Shown here piece by piece: positions 52,462-62,161 of a DNA stretch of 64,000 nt. This DNA comes from Oscillospiraceae bacterium. GTDB taxonomy: Bacteria > Bacillota > Clostridia > Oscillospirales > CAG-272. The stretch's first letter is position 1. Each line of letters begins with the position of its first letter. Below the pieces are notes generated by a model. The model saw only the letters and a program-made list of their open reading frames with translations. It did no database searches and had not been told where the DNA came from. The position numbers and the translations under genes were made by a program. The stretch is from contig SVRL01000005.1 in assembly GCA_015064845.1 (NCBI GenBank), positions 18,434-82,433 on the forward strand. The letters run 5' to 3'.

Positions 52462-53397
52462 TTAAAGCGTAGAAACAACGAGATCCGCGCCATCATCAAC
52501 GAAAATCGAACCGAAGCCGGCAGGAACAAAAACACTTTCTCCTTTTTGAATCGGCATCTGACCGCCGTTATAAGAAATCTTTGCTTTTCCGTCAAGGCAA
52601 AGCAAATGGATAAAGCTTTCTTCCTTGGCTTCCATAGAAAACGCTTTGTTTTCAAAATGATAAACTGTGAAATAGCCGCATTTTGCAATCATATTGGTTG
52701 CTTCATCTGCTTCTGCGCGTACAGCGGAAGGATCTTCGATCTTATCAATGACAGCAAGCGCATCGTCCACGTGAAGCTCACGGAGCTTTCCGTCCGCGCC
52801 GACACGGTTATAGTCGTATACGCGGTAAGTAATATTGGAATTCTGCTGAATTTCTGCAATCAGAATACCTTTGCAAATCGCGTGAACCATGCCCGAAGGA
52901 ATGAAATAAGTTTCGCCTTTCTTTACGGGAACATAATTCATGAGTTCTTCCAAAGTACCGTTTGCAATTGCCGCGCGAACTTCTTCCGCTTTGTATTTTT
53001 TCTTGAGTCCGTAGATAATTCTGGCATCGGGCGCCGCATCCACGATATACCACATTTCCGTTTTACCGAGATCGGTCGTATGCAAAGCCGCGTATTCATC
53101 ATCGGGATGAACCTGAATGGAAAGGTCTGCTTCCGCATCAATCAGTTTGATCAAAAGCGGGAAACGCTCTCCGTCCCAATCCTTGCAAACCGCATTTTTA
53201 TTTTGCGCGAGATAATCGGAAAGCAACATACCGTCAAAAGTACCACCGACGATCGTATTCACACCGTCCGCACGGCTTGTCAATTCCCATGATTCCGCAA
53301 TTTTTTCGCCGGAAACACCCTTGCCGTATTCACGCGCAAGACGTTCGCCTCCCCAAATGATTTTTTTTGTGATTGCGCCGAGTTTCAAAAGTTCCAT
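52462..53397 (-). CDS. manA: Mannose-6-phosphate isomerase, class I
   Basis: Interconverts mannose-6-phosphate and fructose-6-phosphate. Zinc ligands are in SIQVHPDDEYA and YFIPSGMVHAI, with GKTEMWYIVDA between them and AEIQQNSNITYRVYDYNR after. The short Firmicute-type length of about 311 residues fits. The ATG at 53397 (MELLKLG) follows AAAGGA; the 26 extra residues in the track read through this site. First gene of an operon with the metallophosphoesterase. Confidence 0.94.
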   Translation of the reverse strand: MELLKLGAITKKIIWGGERLAREYGKGVSGEKIAESWELTSRADGVNTIVGGTFDGMLLSDYLAQNKNAVCKDWDGERFPLLIKLIDAEADLSIQVHPDDEYAALHTTDLGKTEMWYIVDAAPDARIIYGLKKKYKAEEVRAAIANGTLEELMNYVPVKKGETYFIPSGMVHAICKGILIAEIQQNSNITYRVYDYNRVGADGKLRELHVDDALAVIDKIEDPSAVRAEADEATNMIAKCGYFTVYHFENKAFSMEAKEESFIHLLCLDGKAKISYNGGQMPIQKGESVFVPAGFGSIFVDDGADLVVSTL

Positions 53398-53529
53398 ATC
53401 AAAAATCCTTTCTGAAAAAGATATCAAAATTTTTTCATTTATTAAAAATATACTTGAAAGATTGCTTATTATCATATATAATTATATCAGTAAATCTATT
53501 AAATTTCAATATCAAAAGGAAGTTTTTCT

Positions 53530-54720
53530 ATGAATTTCAATACACTTTACCCAAATTTTCCGTTTGCCCTGCCCATGTTACTTGACGGCGCAACGGGAAC
53601 CGCGCTTTTCAAGTCAGGAATGCCCTCCGGTGTTTGTCCCGAAGAATGGATTCTTAAACATCCTGACATCATTCAAAAAATCCAATCTGATTATATCCTC
53701 GCAGGCTCCGATGCTGTTCTGGCACCCACGTTCGGTGCCAATCGAACGGTTCTTTCCCGTTACGGATTGGGGGCTTCCGTTTCGGAAATGAATATCGCCC
53801 TTGCGGATCTTTCCAAGAAAGCCATTGGCCAAAAATTGCTCGCGGGCGACCTTTCCCCGACAGGAAAAATGCTTGCGCCCATCGGAGATACTTCTCTTGA
53901 AGAAATGAGCGCCGTTTTTTCGGAACAAGCAAGCGCGCTCGATTCGCTCGTCGATTTTTATATGATTGAAACGCAGATGGACCTTGCCTGCGCAAGAGCC
54001 GCCGTTCTGGGCGTAAAAGCCGTTTCCGCAAAGCCGATTTTTGTTACAATGACCGTTACGGAAAGCGGAAAAACCATGTATGGAGATACCCCCGAATGCG
54101 CACTTCTGGCTCTTTCCGAGCTTGGAATCTCCGCTTTTGGTTTGAACTGCTCGACCGGTCCGAAAGAAATGAAAGAAATCCTTGCGCCGCTCTTCCCTCT
54201 TTCCGTAGCACTCGGCATTCCGTTGATCGCAAAACCAAATGCAGGCACACCGCAAGAAGACGGCTCTCACAGCCACCTCACGTCTGACGAATTTGCAGCT
54301 GTCGGAAAAGATATGCTTGCTTGCGGTATTTCCATTCTCGGCGGATGTTGCGGAACAGACAATAGCATCATTTCGGCGCTTCATTCCGTTTGTAAAACCT
54401 TCGCTGATGTTCCAAATATTCCGCAAACGGTTTCCGCTGAAAATATTGCATCCAATGCGCGCGAATCCGTTGAAATTCCCGTTTCGGATATGCCCACGCC
54501 CATTCTTCCGGATGACGATATCATTGACAATGCCGATGAAATGTCCGAAGATTACGATTTTCTCTATTTCTCCGTTCAATCCGAAGAGGATGTTGAAACA
54601 ATTCTTTCTTCTGCGCCCTTCCTCTCGCTCCCGATTGCGGTTTGCGGAAACGAAGAAGCAATTCAAACGCTCAAACAAAAATATTGCGGAAAAATCGTTA
54701 CGGTTTCAGATAACGGCTGA
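53530..54720 (+). CDS. Homocysteine S-methyltransferase family protein with an acidic C-terminal extension
   Basis: Residues 1-300 form the Hcy-binding methyltransferase barrel: MLLDGATGTALFKSG, LAPTFGANR, FGLNCSTGPKEM and the zinc-site SILGGCCGTDN (one Cys of the ligand set is in NCS). The enzyme would methylate homocysteine to methionine, probably as a split or stand-alone MetH domain. The last ~90 residues are acidic (PILPDDDIIDNADEMSEDYDFLYF) and unlike the cobalamin domains of full MetH; no function is assigned to them. AAAGGA precedes the ATG. It converges on and overlaps the next gene by 23 bases. Confidence 0.87.
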   Translation: MNFNTLYPNFPFALPMLLDGATGTALFKSGMPSGVCPEEWILKHPDIIQKIQSDYILAGSDAVLAPTFGANRTVLSRYGLGASVSEMNIALADLSKKAIGQKLLAGDLSPTGKMLAPIGDTSLEEMSAVFSEQASALDSLVDFYMIETQMDLACARAAVLGVKAVSAKPIFVTMTVTESGKTMYGDTPECALLALSELGISAFGLNCSTGPKEMKEILAPLFPLSVALGIPLIAKPNAGTPQEDGSHSHLTSDEFAAVGKDMLACGISILGGCCGTDNSIISALHSVCKTFADVPNIPQTVSAENIASNARESVEIPVSDMPTPILPDDDIIDNADEMSEDYDFLYFSVQSEEDVETILSSAPFLSLPIAVCGNEEAIQTLKQKYCGKIVTVSDNG

Positions 54721-55150
54721 TTTCCTCATTTTGATCCGTACAAATCAAATAAACGTAAACGCCGTCTGACAATACAACGGCGTTTTCTTTTTTTCTTGCC
54801 CGCTTTTGGAGCAAAGAAACGATTTTATCCCGACCCGAAATATCGAAAAGCTCAAAAACGATCATTTCATTTTCGCAAAAACGTCTTGAAAAATATACCG
54901 CCGCCGAATTCACACAAAAAAGATCTTCAGTATCACCACGCTCGGGAAACATACGGGCAAGCAATGCATCGCTCAAAGGATATTCCGAAAGCGGTCTTGT
55001 GCTATATACATACCCATCCGTAATCTGAAAACAAGAAAGCACGTCCCTCAAAATCTCTTCGGCGTCTCCTTTTTTGGAATGTTGCAGATCGGGACCGCAA
55101 GAAGTAAAAATTAACGGGATCAACACTATAAATATCAAAATTTTTCGCAT
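54698..55150 (-). CDS. Lipoprotein, unknown function
   Basis: 150 residues. Signal peptide MRKILIFIVLIPLIFTSCG with the lipobox Cys at residue 18, then an alpha/beta extracytoplasmic domain with YPLSDALLARMFP and DKIVSLLQKRARKKENAVVL. It resembles DUF4358-type Clostridia lipoproteins, but this is weak. Its last codons overlap the convergent methyltransferase gene and contain that gene's terminator on the other strand. GGGAGTG precedes the ATG. Confidence 0.72.
   Translation of the reverse strand: MRKILIFIVLIPLIFTSCGPDLQHSKKGDAEEILRDVLSCFQITDGYVYSTRPLSEYPLSDALLARMFPERGDTEDLFCVNSAAVYFSRRFCENEMIVFELFDISGRDKIVSLLQKRARKKENAVVLSDGVYVYLICTDQNEEISRYLKP
54757..54793 (+). terminator. Terminator of the homocysteine methyltransferase gene, inside the opposing lipoprotein gene
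   Basis: AAACGCCGT pairs with ACGGCGTTT, then TTCTTTTTTTC. It lies within the coding sequence of the convergent lipoprotein. Confidence 0.7.
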
Positions 55151-55304
55151 AAAAAATCACACTCCCATTCATGATTATGAAAGAGTGTGTTTTTTTATTC
55201 CATAGAAAATTGCGTAAAATCGAGCTTACCGTTTCGCATTGTTTCGATGTAAGAAGAACTGCGATAGACAAGCAATCTCCAGCGGGCGTTGCCCGCTTAA
55301 AAGA

Positions 55305-55838
55305 TTATTTTAAATATTTATGGATTCTGTCTCTGATTTTCACGATATACAGACGAACCAACCGCGTATACAGGATATCACAAAGAACGTAAAGAATATC
55401 GCCGAGCACGAAAAATCCGATATACACGGCATACGGAGGTATACCAAACTGATTTTCCGTTGTAAATCCAAGCAAAGCGCCTCCCAAAAAGACGACCGCC
55501 GCATAAAGCACATTAAAAAGGATCAATTTGGGAACCCATGCAAATTTTTTGAAAATACGCTCAAAGCCGAATTTTGAAATCGGCATATAACCGAAAAGCA
55601 AAATAAACATCCATGCGGGTGAAGCGTTTGGCAAAAGAATGAGAGAAAGGATTGAAATCATAGCGTAAACCGCAAATGCATATCCGTACCCCATTTCCAT
55701 AAGGCAGAAAAGGACAAGAACGGAAGCAAGCAGTGCCGCAGTCATATCCATCACATTGAAAAAAACGCCCAGATATAAGCATACCACGCCAAAAGAAGCG
55801 CACAGAGAAGAAAGAACTGTCTTTTTTGTCGTCTTCAT
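55305..55838 (-). CDS. Polytopic membrane protein, unknown function
   Basis: 177 residues with five or six hydrophobic segments (SLCASFGVVCLYLGVFF, FAVYAMISILSLILL, LILFNVLYAAVVFLGGALLG) and a basic C-terminal tail (RIHKYLK). It recalls ECF-type substrate-binding or small DUF membrane proteins but has no decisive motif. The ATG lies two bases after the stop of the J-domain gene (TGATATG) with no ribosome site, so it is translated by coupling. Last gene of the pth-mfd operon. Confidence 0.7.
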   Translation of the reverse strand: MKTTKKTVLSSLCASFGVVCLYLGVFFNVMDMTAALLASVLVLFCLMEMGYGYAFAVYAMISILSLILLPNASPAWMFILLFGYMPISKFGFERIFKKFAWVPKLILFNVLYAAVVFLGGALLGFTTENQFGIPPYAVYIGFFVLGDILYVLCDILYTRLVRLYIVKIRDRIHKYLK

Positions 55839-55839
55839 A

Positions 55840-56445
55840 TCAACAGCAAGAAATCAAGTCGCCGCCACAGCATTCGCAGCAACAATCGGCAATCGTTAAA
55901 CCGCAGCAAAGATTACAAATGGCATCTTCGTTTCTCGTACGTCCGGAGGAAGCCGTATAGTTGCGGATACTTTCCGCAGCAATGCGATATTCCTGATTAC
56001 CGGGATCCATGCGGCAAGCGGCATCAAAAAACTTTGCCGCTTCAAAATACCAACCTCTTGCACGAAAAACAACGCCCTTCAAAAAATACCATTCCGCATT
56101 TCGATCTGCATTCGGAACAGAATTCAGACGAATCTCCGCCTCATAAAAATTATTGCTTTCAATGTAGCTTCGGATCTCATAAAGGCGTTCCCTTCCATAA
56201 CTGCTGCCGGAGGTATTCTGACGGTAAGAATCGGAAGCTCGGTTTGCATTTTCCTTGCGCGATTTCTGAATCGTTTCGTAAGCCTCATTGATCTCCTTCA
56301 TCTTTTCTTCGGCAAGATCGGCAAGAGGCGTATTCACATAGTTATCGGGATGATATTTCCGCGCAAGCTCACGGTAAGCTTTTTTCACTTCTTCGTCGGT
56401 TGCGGTTCTTTCCAGTCCCAGCACCTTATATGGATCATTCGCCAT
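55840..56445 (-). CDS. J-domain protein with TPR-like repeats and a Cys-rich tail
   Basis: 201 residues. Residues 1-68 form a J domain ([32 protein letters not shown]) with the HPD motif needed to stimulate DnaK. TPR-like helices follow ([24 protein letters not shown]). The last 25 residues hold ten cysteines ([19 protein letters not shown]), a likely metal-binding or palmitoyl/membrane-proximal tail. The ATG overlaps the DUF5685 gene by 11 bases, and the membrane protein gene follows directly. The partner and client are unknown. Confidence 0.88.
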   Translation of the reverse strand: MANDPYKVLGLERTATDEEVKKAYRELARKYHPDNYVNTPLADLAEEKMKEINEAYETIQKSRKENANRASDSYRQNTSGSSYGRERLYEIRSYIESNNFYEAEIRLNSVPNADRNAEWYFLKGVVFRARGWYFEAAKFFDAACRMDPGNQEYRIAAESIRNYTASSGRTRNEDAICNLCCGLTIADCCCECCGGDLISCC

Positions 56446-57307
56446 CTGTTTGTTCCTTTCCGAACGCTATGGAAAGCGCATCTTCCATACCGTCATAAAT
56501 AATATTTTCTATGCAAGAACGAAGCATCGCGCGTCCGCGAAAATCAATCAGGTCTACGGCAAGCATGATGGAATCCGCTTCCCTTGCCATAACGCCGCTC
56601 AATGCGGATTCTTTGAATTTTTGCATTTGCTCCGAATCCGAAAAAGCAAAAATAAACGGATTATAGTTTCCTTTTTTTTGATCGTTTTCATAATCGAAAA
56701 TCGCATCGGTCAAATAGACCCATCTTCCCGTATGCAACCCGATTTCATAAGCGATCCTTGCATTTCTTTCGTCCAATCCGTAAGCGAGAAGACGTCCGAG
56801 CATATCGCCGAACACATCTGCCGGCATATCGGGGGTATCGCATTTTTCCCTTTCCAATGCCGAAAGCTTTTTCATTGCCGTGTCTGCAATGACTGCAATT
56901 TCATAAGCCGCTTTTGCTGCACGCCGTCTCATTCCGCCGGCATACGGTCTGACCGTATACGCGCCGAGTTTTTTTATGCCTTTATCATCGGCAATGGTAT
57001 CTGAAACCTTATGATACATCAAAACCGCGCTGACGTAAGCAGTATACGCAAGCGCATCGTTATCATCCATAATCGGTCTTTTACGCAGAGGATGCACAAA
57101 ACATCTCCTGCGCCGAACTTTGAGTTTTGTTTGCGTCAGCGCCATACGCACAAGCGCAAAAAAAGTCATATCAAAACTGAGCGTCACACGGGAAAGATTT
57201 CCCGTGTGAATTTTCATTGAACGGCACAAGCCGCAATAAACGCTCTTGTAAAAATCATATTCCTTTATTCTCAGATTGGGAATAAAAGGCTTAACATAAC
57301 CGAACAC
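56435..57307 (-). CDS. DUF5685-family protein
   Basis: 290 residues, all-helical, opening with the signature [30 protein letters not shown] that I associate with DUF5685. The N-terminal CGLC motif could bind a metal. The later helices ([32 protein letters not shown]) have an acidic D-x-x-D pattern that recalls all-alpha synthases, but this is only a resemblance. The start is a GTG at 57307 with AAGG eight bases upstream, right after the foldase stop, so it is cotranscribed with the foldase and the J-domain gene. Confidence 0.8.
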   Translation of the reverse strand: MFGYVKPFIPNLRIKEYDFYKSVYCGLCRSMKIHTGNLSRVTLSFDMTFFALVRMALTQTKLKVRRRRCFVHPLRKRPIMDDNDALAYTAYVSAVLMYHKVSDTIADDKGIKKLGAYTVRPYAGGMRRRAAKAAYEIAVIADTAMKKLSALEREKCDTPDMPADVFGDMLGRLLAYGLDERNARIAYEIGLHTGRWVYLTDAIFDYENDQKKGNYNPFIFAFSDSEQMQKFKESALSGVMAREADSIMLAVDLIDFRGRAMLRSCIENIIYDGMEDALSIAFGKEQTDGE

Positions 57308-57319
57308 AGAAACGCCTTA

Positions 57320-58531
57320 TCAGAAGGAGATTCCGTAATAATAGTAGAGAATATTTCTGTAATATTCGTCAACGTAGGGAGAAAGGAACGTTTCTTCCAT
57401 GGTGTAGCTGTTTACAATTTCATCAACAACCTGAATATCTTCAAAGAAAGATTTTACATAGGTTTCGTATTTATCATATTCAACGGTATCTTCAAAATCA
57501 GCAAAAAATTCAAGATAATCGTCGTCATCATAAACCTTTTCCTTGAGTTCTACTCTTTTTACGATATAACGGTAGTCGCCGGATTCAATCACTTTTGCAG
57601 TATGTTGACCGATTTCAAGGTCTTTTACCTTTTCGGTAACGGTTGCATTGATAAATGTGCTGTCCTTATCAACAAACCAACCTTCGGGATATTCAACGGA
57701 ATAATATTCATCGGAATATTCCTGAATCAATTCTTCAAAGGTCTTTTCGCCCTTGCTCAATACGTCCAGAATGGAATCCGCAAGAGTCTGCTTGGTTTCT
57801 TTTTCTTCTTTGGTCAGTTCTTCTGTTTTGTAGCTATCGCCGTCAACTTCTTTTCCGTCTTTATCTTTTTCTTTTACAACAACGCGGTTGCCTTCTTCAT
57901 CGCGAACAACCTTGTTTTTCAAATCCAAAACGATATACTGATAGCCAACGTAATGATCCTTATAATATTTATCCAGATCTTCATCCTTCACTTCGAGCAA
58001 AGCGCCTTCTGCGGTAAGATGCTTCAGGAGTTCTTCGGACTTGTCAACCATATTTTCATAAATATCATAGTAAGCGGTTGCGGTGTAACCGAAATACTGC
58101 TTGTATGCGCCTTTACCGCCGTAATTCTTTTCAGCGCTCTTGATGCTCGGCTTATAGCTGTCCAGAGTATCCTGGGAAAGTGTGAGACCGAGAGATTCAA
58201 AAAGATACTTTTCAACGAGCACTGCTTTTACCTGATCCATAACAAGACCCTTGTAGTACTGTTCGTTGGTTTTGCCTTCTTCGGAAGAAGCGGAAGACCA
58301 GAAGCTTGCGGTATCTTTCGAAGTTGTGTAAAGAAGGTTACAGAAGAAGAGGCGTTTTCTGACTTTCATAAGAAGCGAAAATTCTTCTTCCGTGATGGTG
58401 TAAGTCTTTCCGTCTTTTTCAAAAGACATTACGACTTCCTGAGACTGCTTGCAACCTGCAAAAAGCACTGCTGTCAAGCCAACAACAAGAATTGCAGCAA
58501 TCAGTTTGATGAGTACATTTGTGTTTTTCAT
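57320..58531 (-). CDS. PrsA/SurA-like peptidyl-prolyl isomerase lipoprotein
   Basis: 403 residues. Lipoprotein signal LIAAILVVGLTAVLFAGC with the lipobox Cys at about residue 27. A SurA-N-like helical region follows, then an insertion rich in Lys/Glu (VVVKEKDKDGKEVDGDSYK) and a parvulin-like segment (LSKGEKTFEELIQEYSDE, LEIGQHTAKVIESGDYRYIVKRVE). It would assist folding of exported proteins at the outer face of the membrane. The parvulin part is degenerate, so isomerase activity is uncertain. AAGGAG precedes the ATG. Confidence 0.82.
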   Translation of the reverse strand: MKNTNVLIKLIAAILVVGLTAVLFAGCKQSQEVVMSFEKDGKTYTITEEEFSLLMKVRKRLFFCNLLYTTSKDTASFWSSASSEEGKTNEQYYKGLVMDQVKAVLVEKYLFESLGLTLSQDTLDSYKPSIKSAEKNYGGKGAYKQYFGYTATAYYDIYENMVDKSEELLKHLTAEGALLEVKDEDLDKYYKDHYVGYQYIVLDLKNKVVRDEEGNRVVVKEKDKDGKEVDGDSYKTEELTKEEKETKQTLADSILDVLSKGEKTFEELIQEYSDEYYSVEYPEGWFVDKDSTFINATVTEKVKDLEIGQHTAKVIESGDYRYIVKRVELKEKVYDDDDYLEFFADFEDTVEYDKYETYVKSFFEDIQVVDEIVNSYTMEETFLSPYVDEYYRNILYYYYGISF

Positions 58532-58614
58532 GTTTTTTCTCCTTAAAATGTTTTTTCCGAATATCGTCGGATTACGCGATACCTTACCATTATACTATAT
58601 GTTTTAAAAAAAAT

Positions 58615-61600
58615 CTATAGTTTTTTAAATTTTATTTGTATATATTTTTTTAACAAATCGTTAATAAATCCAAAAATCGGCTCCAACCGCTTTCTTTTGC
58701 ATAAAACGTGAGGGCGTTCCGCAGGTTTGATCAAAATTCTGCCCGGATACTGCGCCGCAATTTCCGACCAGGTTACCACATCCAGAACACTCGGATAGAT
58801 GAGCACGTCGTCGCGGTTCTGATCGATCTGCAAAAATCCGCATTCGCTCGCAAGCGAACGGATCAAAGAAATGGAGATCAACGCTTCCACCGAGTTCGGA
58901 TATTCTCCGTAACGGTCAAGAAGTTCATCCGCAATATCGTCCGCATCCTCTTGATTTTCAATAGATGCGATTTTTTTATAAATATCAATTCTCTGCGCAG
59001 GAGAAGAAATATAATCCTCCGGAATATAGGAATCTCTGCTGATATTGATCACACATTCCGTTTTCTCTTTCGGTTTTAAACCTTTCTCCTCCAATACGGC
59101 ATCGTTCAGTATTTTCAAATACATATCGTAACCGACACTTTCCATATGACCGTGCTGCTGGGAGCCGAGAATATCTCCCGCTCCGCGAATTTCAAGGTCG
59201 CGCAGCGCAATTTTAAAACCGGAACCAAATTCCGTAAAATCCCTGAGCGCCTGCAAACGCTTGGAAGAAATATCCGTCAATACTTTTCCCTCGGGATAAG
59301 TAAAATATGCATAAGCGCGTCGGGCGGAACGTCCGACACGTCCTCGGATCTGGTGCAACTGCGAAAGCCCCATGCGGTCTGCATGCTCAATGATCAGCGT
59401 ATTGGCATTTGGAACGTCCACACCCGTTTCAATGATCGTCGTGCAAACCAAAATGTCAATATGACCGTCTACAAGCTCCTGCCAGATATCGGAAAGTTCC
59501 GTTTTACTCATCTGTCCATGCGCAAAGCGAATGGAAGCATCGAGAAAATGCTTCTGCAAATGCGCCGTTTTTTCCATGATGGTTTCTACTCTGTTATATA
59601 GGTAGAAAACCTGACCGCCTCTGTGTAATTCACGGCGGATCGCCTCAAAGATCACAACGTCATCATGCTCCAGAACATACGTCTGAACCGGCAAACGGTC
59701 TTCGGGAGCTTCGTCCAGAACAGACATATCGCGTACGGACGTCATTGCCATGTTCAGTGTTCTCGGAATCGGTGTTGCCGTCAAGGTCAAAACGTCGATA
59801 TTCTTCGAAAGCTGCTTCAATTTTTCTTTGTGTGCCACACCGAAACGCTGTTCTTCGTCAATAATCAGAAGTCCGAGATCTTTGAATTGAATATCGGAGG
59901 AAAGCAATCTGTGCGTACCGACAATAATATCAACGTCTCCGCGTCGGAGGGCTCTTGCTGTTGCACTCTGCTCTCCCGTTGTTTTAAAACGGGAAATATA
60001 CGAAACGTTGATCGGAAAACCTCTCATACGGGAACAGATGGTGTTATAATGCTGCATGGCAAGAATCGTGGTCGGAACAAGGATCGCAACCTGCTTGGAA
60101 TCCATGACCGCCTTGAAAGCCGCTCTCAGAGCAACTTCCGTTTTTCCGAATCCAACGTCTCCGCAAAGCAAACGGTCCATGGGAACGGATTTTTCCATGT
60201 CATCTTTAATATCACGAACGGCAATCAGCTGTCCGTCCGTTTCTTCATACGGGAAGGTGGATTCAAATTCCCTCTGCATTTCATCGTCGGCTGAAAAAGC
60301 AAAACCGGGACGGCGCAAACGTTCCGCATACAGAGCAATCAGCTCCTTTGCCATACTCTTCGCCGCTTTTTTTACTTTTGATTTGGCTTTATTCCATTCG
60401 GGACCGCCAAGCGTGGATAAACGCAACGTGCCGTTTTCCGATGCCGCTCCGATATACTTTGAAACGGTTTCTATCTGATCGCACGGAATATAAAGAACGT
60501 CTTTTCCCGCATATTGAATTTTGATATGATCCCGACGGATTCCCTCATAGTTCCTGATGCTTTCCAATCCTTGATAGATACCGATGCCGTGGATATCATG
60601 CACGACATAATCCCCGACGTGAAGATCTGCGTAAGAAAGAATTTTTTCTTTGGAAGAAGATGACGTTTTTTTCGTTTTTGCATCTCTTCGGCGAAGCGCT
60701 TTTTCCGTTTTGTTACCGCCGTAAAGAGAAATACAAACAAAACGCTCCGTCTGCATTTCAAATCCTTTCAAATCAAAGGATGAAAGCATGACCATCCCCG
60801 GAATCAATCCGGTTTTCGGATCGCTGACCAGAACAGCGGGAATTTCGTTTTCAATCAAAAGCGTTCGCATAGCACCCGCTTCCGTTTCATTCTCGCATAA
60901 AAGGACAATGGAATATCCTGCTCTCATATACGACGTGATATCTTCCAGAACCACGGCAAAATTCGCAATTACGGAAGGTGTCGGACGAACCGAAAATGAA
61001 AACATACCGGAAAGTTTTCCCGGATATTGCGTGATAAAATTATTGAGAAGAACTGCGGAATGCGTTTCAAAGAACGACCACAGCGCAGAAGCTTCCTTAA
61101 AAAACTCACAATATTTCGGCAAAAGAAGTCCCGCTTCAATCAATTCTACAGTCGTTCTTTCCATATGTGCGCTTTCCGATTGCAAGCGGTCTGCAATTCC
61201 CGGCGTTTCCACCGCGAAGACCAATGCTTCTTTTTCCAAATAATCGAGAAGTATTGTTTTTTCCGAATATATATATGAAATATATTTATCCGAAAATGCA
61301 ATTTCAAGAGAGTTGGAAAGCGCATCGTATTCATGCATAAGAGAAGCTTTAATATCTGCGGAACGGGCTTTCTGCGCAGCGGAAAGAATCAGCGCGGAAA
61401 GTCCTTTTCTTTTCTCATCCGTAAATAAAATTTCTCTTGCGCAAGTCAACGTAAAACTGTTTATGTTCTCAATTTTTCTTTGTGTCATCAAATCAAAATA
61501 ACCGATCTGATCAACTTCATCCCCGAAAAGCTCCATGCGAACGGGTGTATGCAAATGTGGAGGAAAAACGTCCACGATACCGCCCCTGATGCTGAATTTA

Positions 61601-62130
61601 CCTTTTCCATCCACAAGTTCCGAACGAACGTATCCCGATTTCACAAGGAAATCAGCAAACGCATCCATAGATAACGAATCTCCGACGGAAACCGTTTTCG
61701 TTGCCCCACGAATCGTTTCTTTCGGAATGGTAAAGGAAAGTGCCGCCGTCGGTGTCGAAATCACGACATCCAGCTTTGCGTCCAATATGTCGGAAAGTAC
61801 GGCAATTCGTTCATGTTCCAATTCATGGGAAGATATCATATTGTAAAGAACGGGATCCCTTTCGGGATAAATCGCCGCGTTCAATCCAAATTCGGAAAGC
61901 GAATGCAGAAGTCTTGATGCAGTTTTTTCATCCGGAACACAAACAAAAGACACATGCGAGCCCAGATTTTTTTCCAAAATACAAGAAGCAAGGAAAACGT
62001 CCAACGCTCCCTCGCAAAGTCCTGTTACGAGAAAAGGATACTGTCTTGCTTTTTTTCCCCTTTCCCGTAAATGTTTGATAATTTCTCCGTATTCCCTATT
62101 TTCGCGAATACGGTCCAAAAAAAGATTCAT
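58615..62130 (-). CDS. mfd: Transcription-repair coupling factor
   Basis: DNA translocase that removes stalled RNA polymerase and recruits UvrA. The UvrB-like N-terminal modules come first (about 1-400), then the CarD-type RNA-polymerase interaction domain (LHVGDYVVHDIHGIGIYQGL near 510), the helicase with Walker A LLCGDVGFGKTEVALRAA near 660, DEEQ in LIIDEEQRFGVAHKEK, the TRG/motif VI region QIRGRVGRSARRAYAYFTY, and a C-terminal TRCF domain. 1171 residues is normal. It lies 31 bp after pth, a conserved Firmicute arrangement. Confidence 0.97.
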   Translation of the reverse strand: MNLFLDRIRENREYGEIIKHLRERGKKARQYPFLVTGLCEGALDVFLASCILEKNLGSHVSFVCVPDEKTASRLLHSLSEFGLNAAIYPERDPVLYNMISSHELEHERIAVLSDILDAKLDVVISTPTAALSFTIPKETIRGATKTVSVGDSLSMDAFADFLVKSGYVRSELVDGKGKFSIRGGIVDVFPPHLHTPVRMELFGDEVDQIGYFDLMTQRKIENINSFTLTCAREILFTDEKRKGLSALILSAAQKARSADIKASLMHEYDALSNSLEIAFSDKYISYIYSEKTILLDYLEKEALVFAVETPGIADRLQSESAHMERTTVELIEAGLLLPKYCEFFKEASALWSFFETHSAVLLNNFITQYPGKLSGMFSFSVRPTPSVIANFAVVLEDITSYMRAGYSIVLLCENETEAGAMRTLLIENEIPAVLVSDPKTGLIPGMVMLSSFDLKGFEMQTERFVCISLYGGNKTEKALRRRDAKTKKTSSSSKEKILSYADLHVGDYVVHDIHGIGIYQGLESIRNYEGIRRDHIKIQYAGKDVLYIPCDQIETVSKYIGAASENGTLRLSTLGGPEWNKAKSKVKKAAKSMAKELIALYAERLRRPGFAFSADDEMQREFESTFPYEETDGQLIAVRDIKDDMEKSVPMDRLLCGDVGFGKTEVALRAAFKAVMDSKQVAILVPTTILAMQHYNTICSRMRGFPINVSYISRFKTTGEQSATARALRRGDVDIIVGTHRLLSSDIQFKDLGLLIIDEEQRFGVAHKEKLKQLSKNIDVLTLTATPIPRTLNMAMTSVRDMSVLDEAPEDRLPVQTYVLEHDDVVIFEAIRRELHRGGQVFYLYNRVETIMEKTAHLQKHFLDASIRFAHGQMSKTELSDIWQELVDGHIDILVCTTIIETGVDVPNANTLIIEHADRMGLSQLHQIRGRVGRSARRAYAYFTYPEGKVLTDISSKRLQALRDFTEFGSGFKIALRDLEIRGAGDILGSQQHGHMESVGYDMYLKILNDAVLEEKGLKPKEKTECVINISRDSYIPEDYISSPAQRIDIYKKIASIENQEDADDIADELLDRYGEYPNSVEALISISLIRSLASECGFLQIDQNRDDVLIYPSVLDVVTWSEIAAQYPGRILIKPAERPHVLCKRKRLEPIFGFINDLLKKYIQIKFKKL

Positions 62131-62161
62131 AAAAGGTTATCCTTGCCCTTTCTTCATCTGA

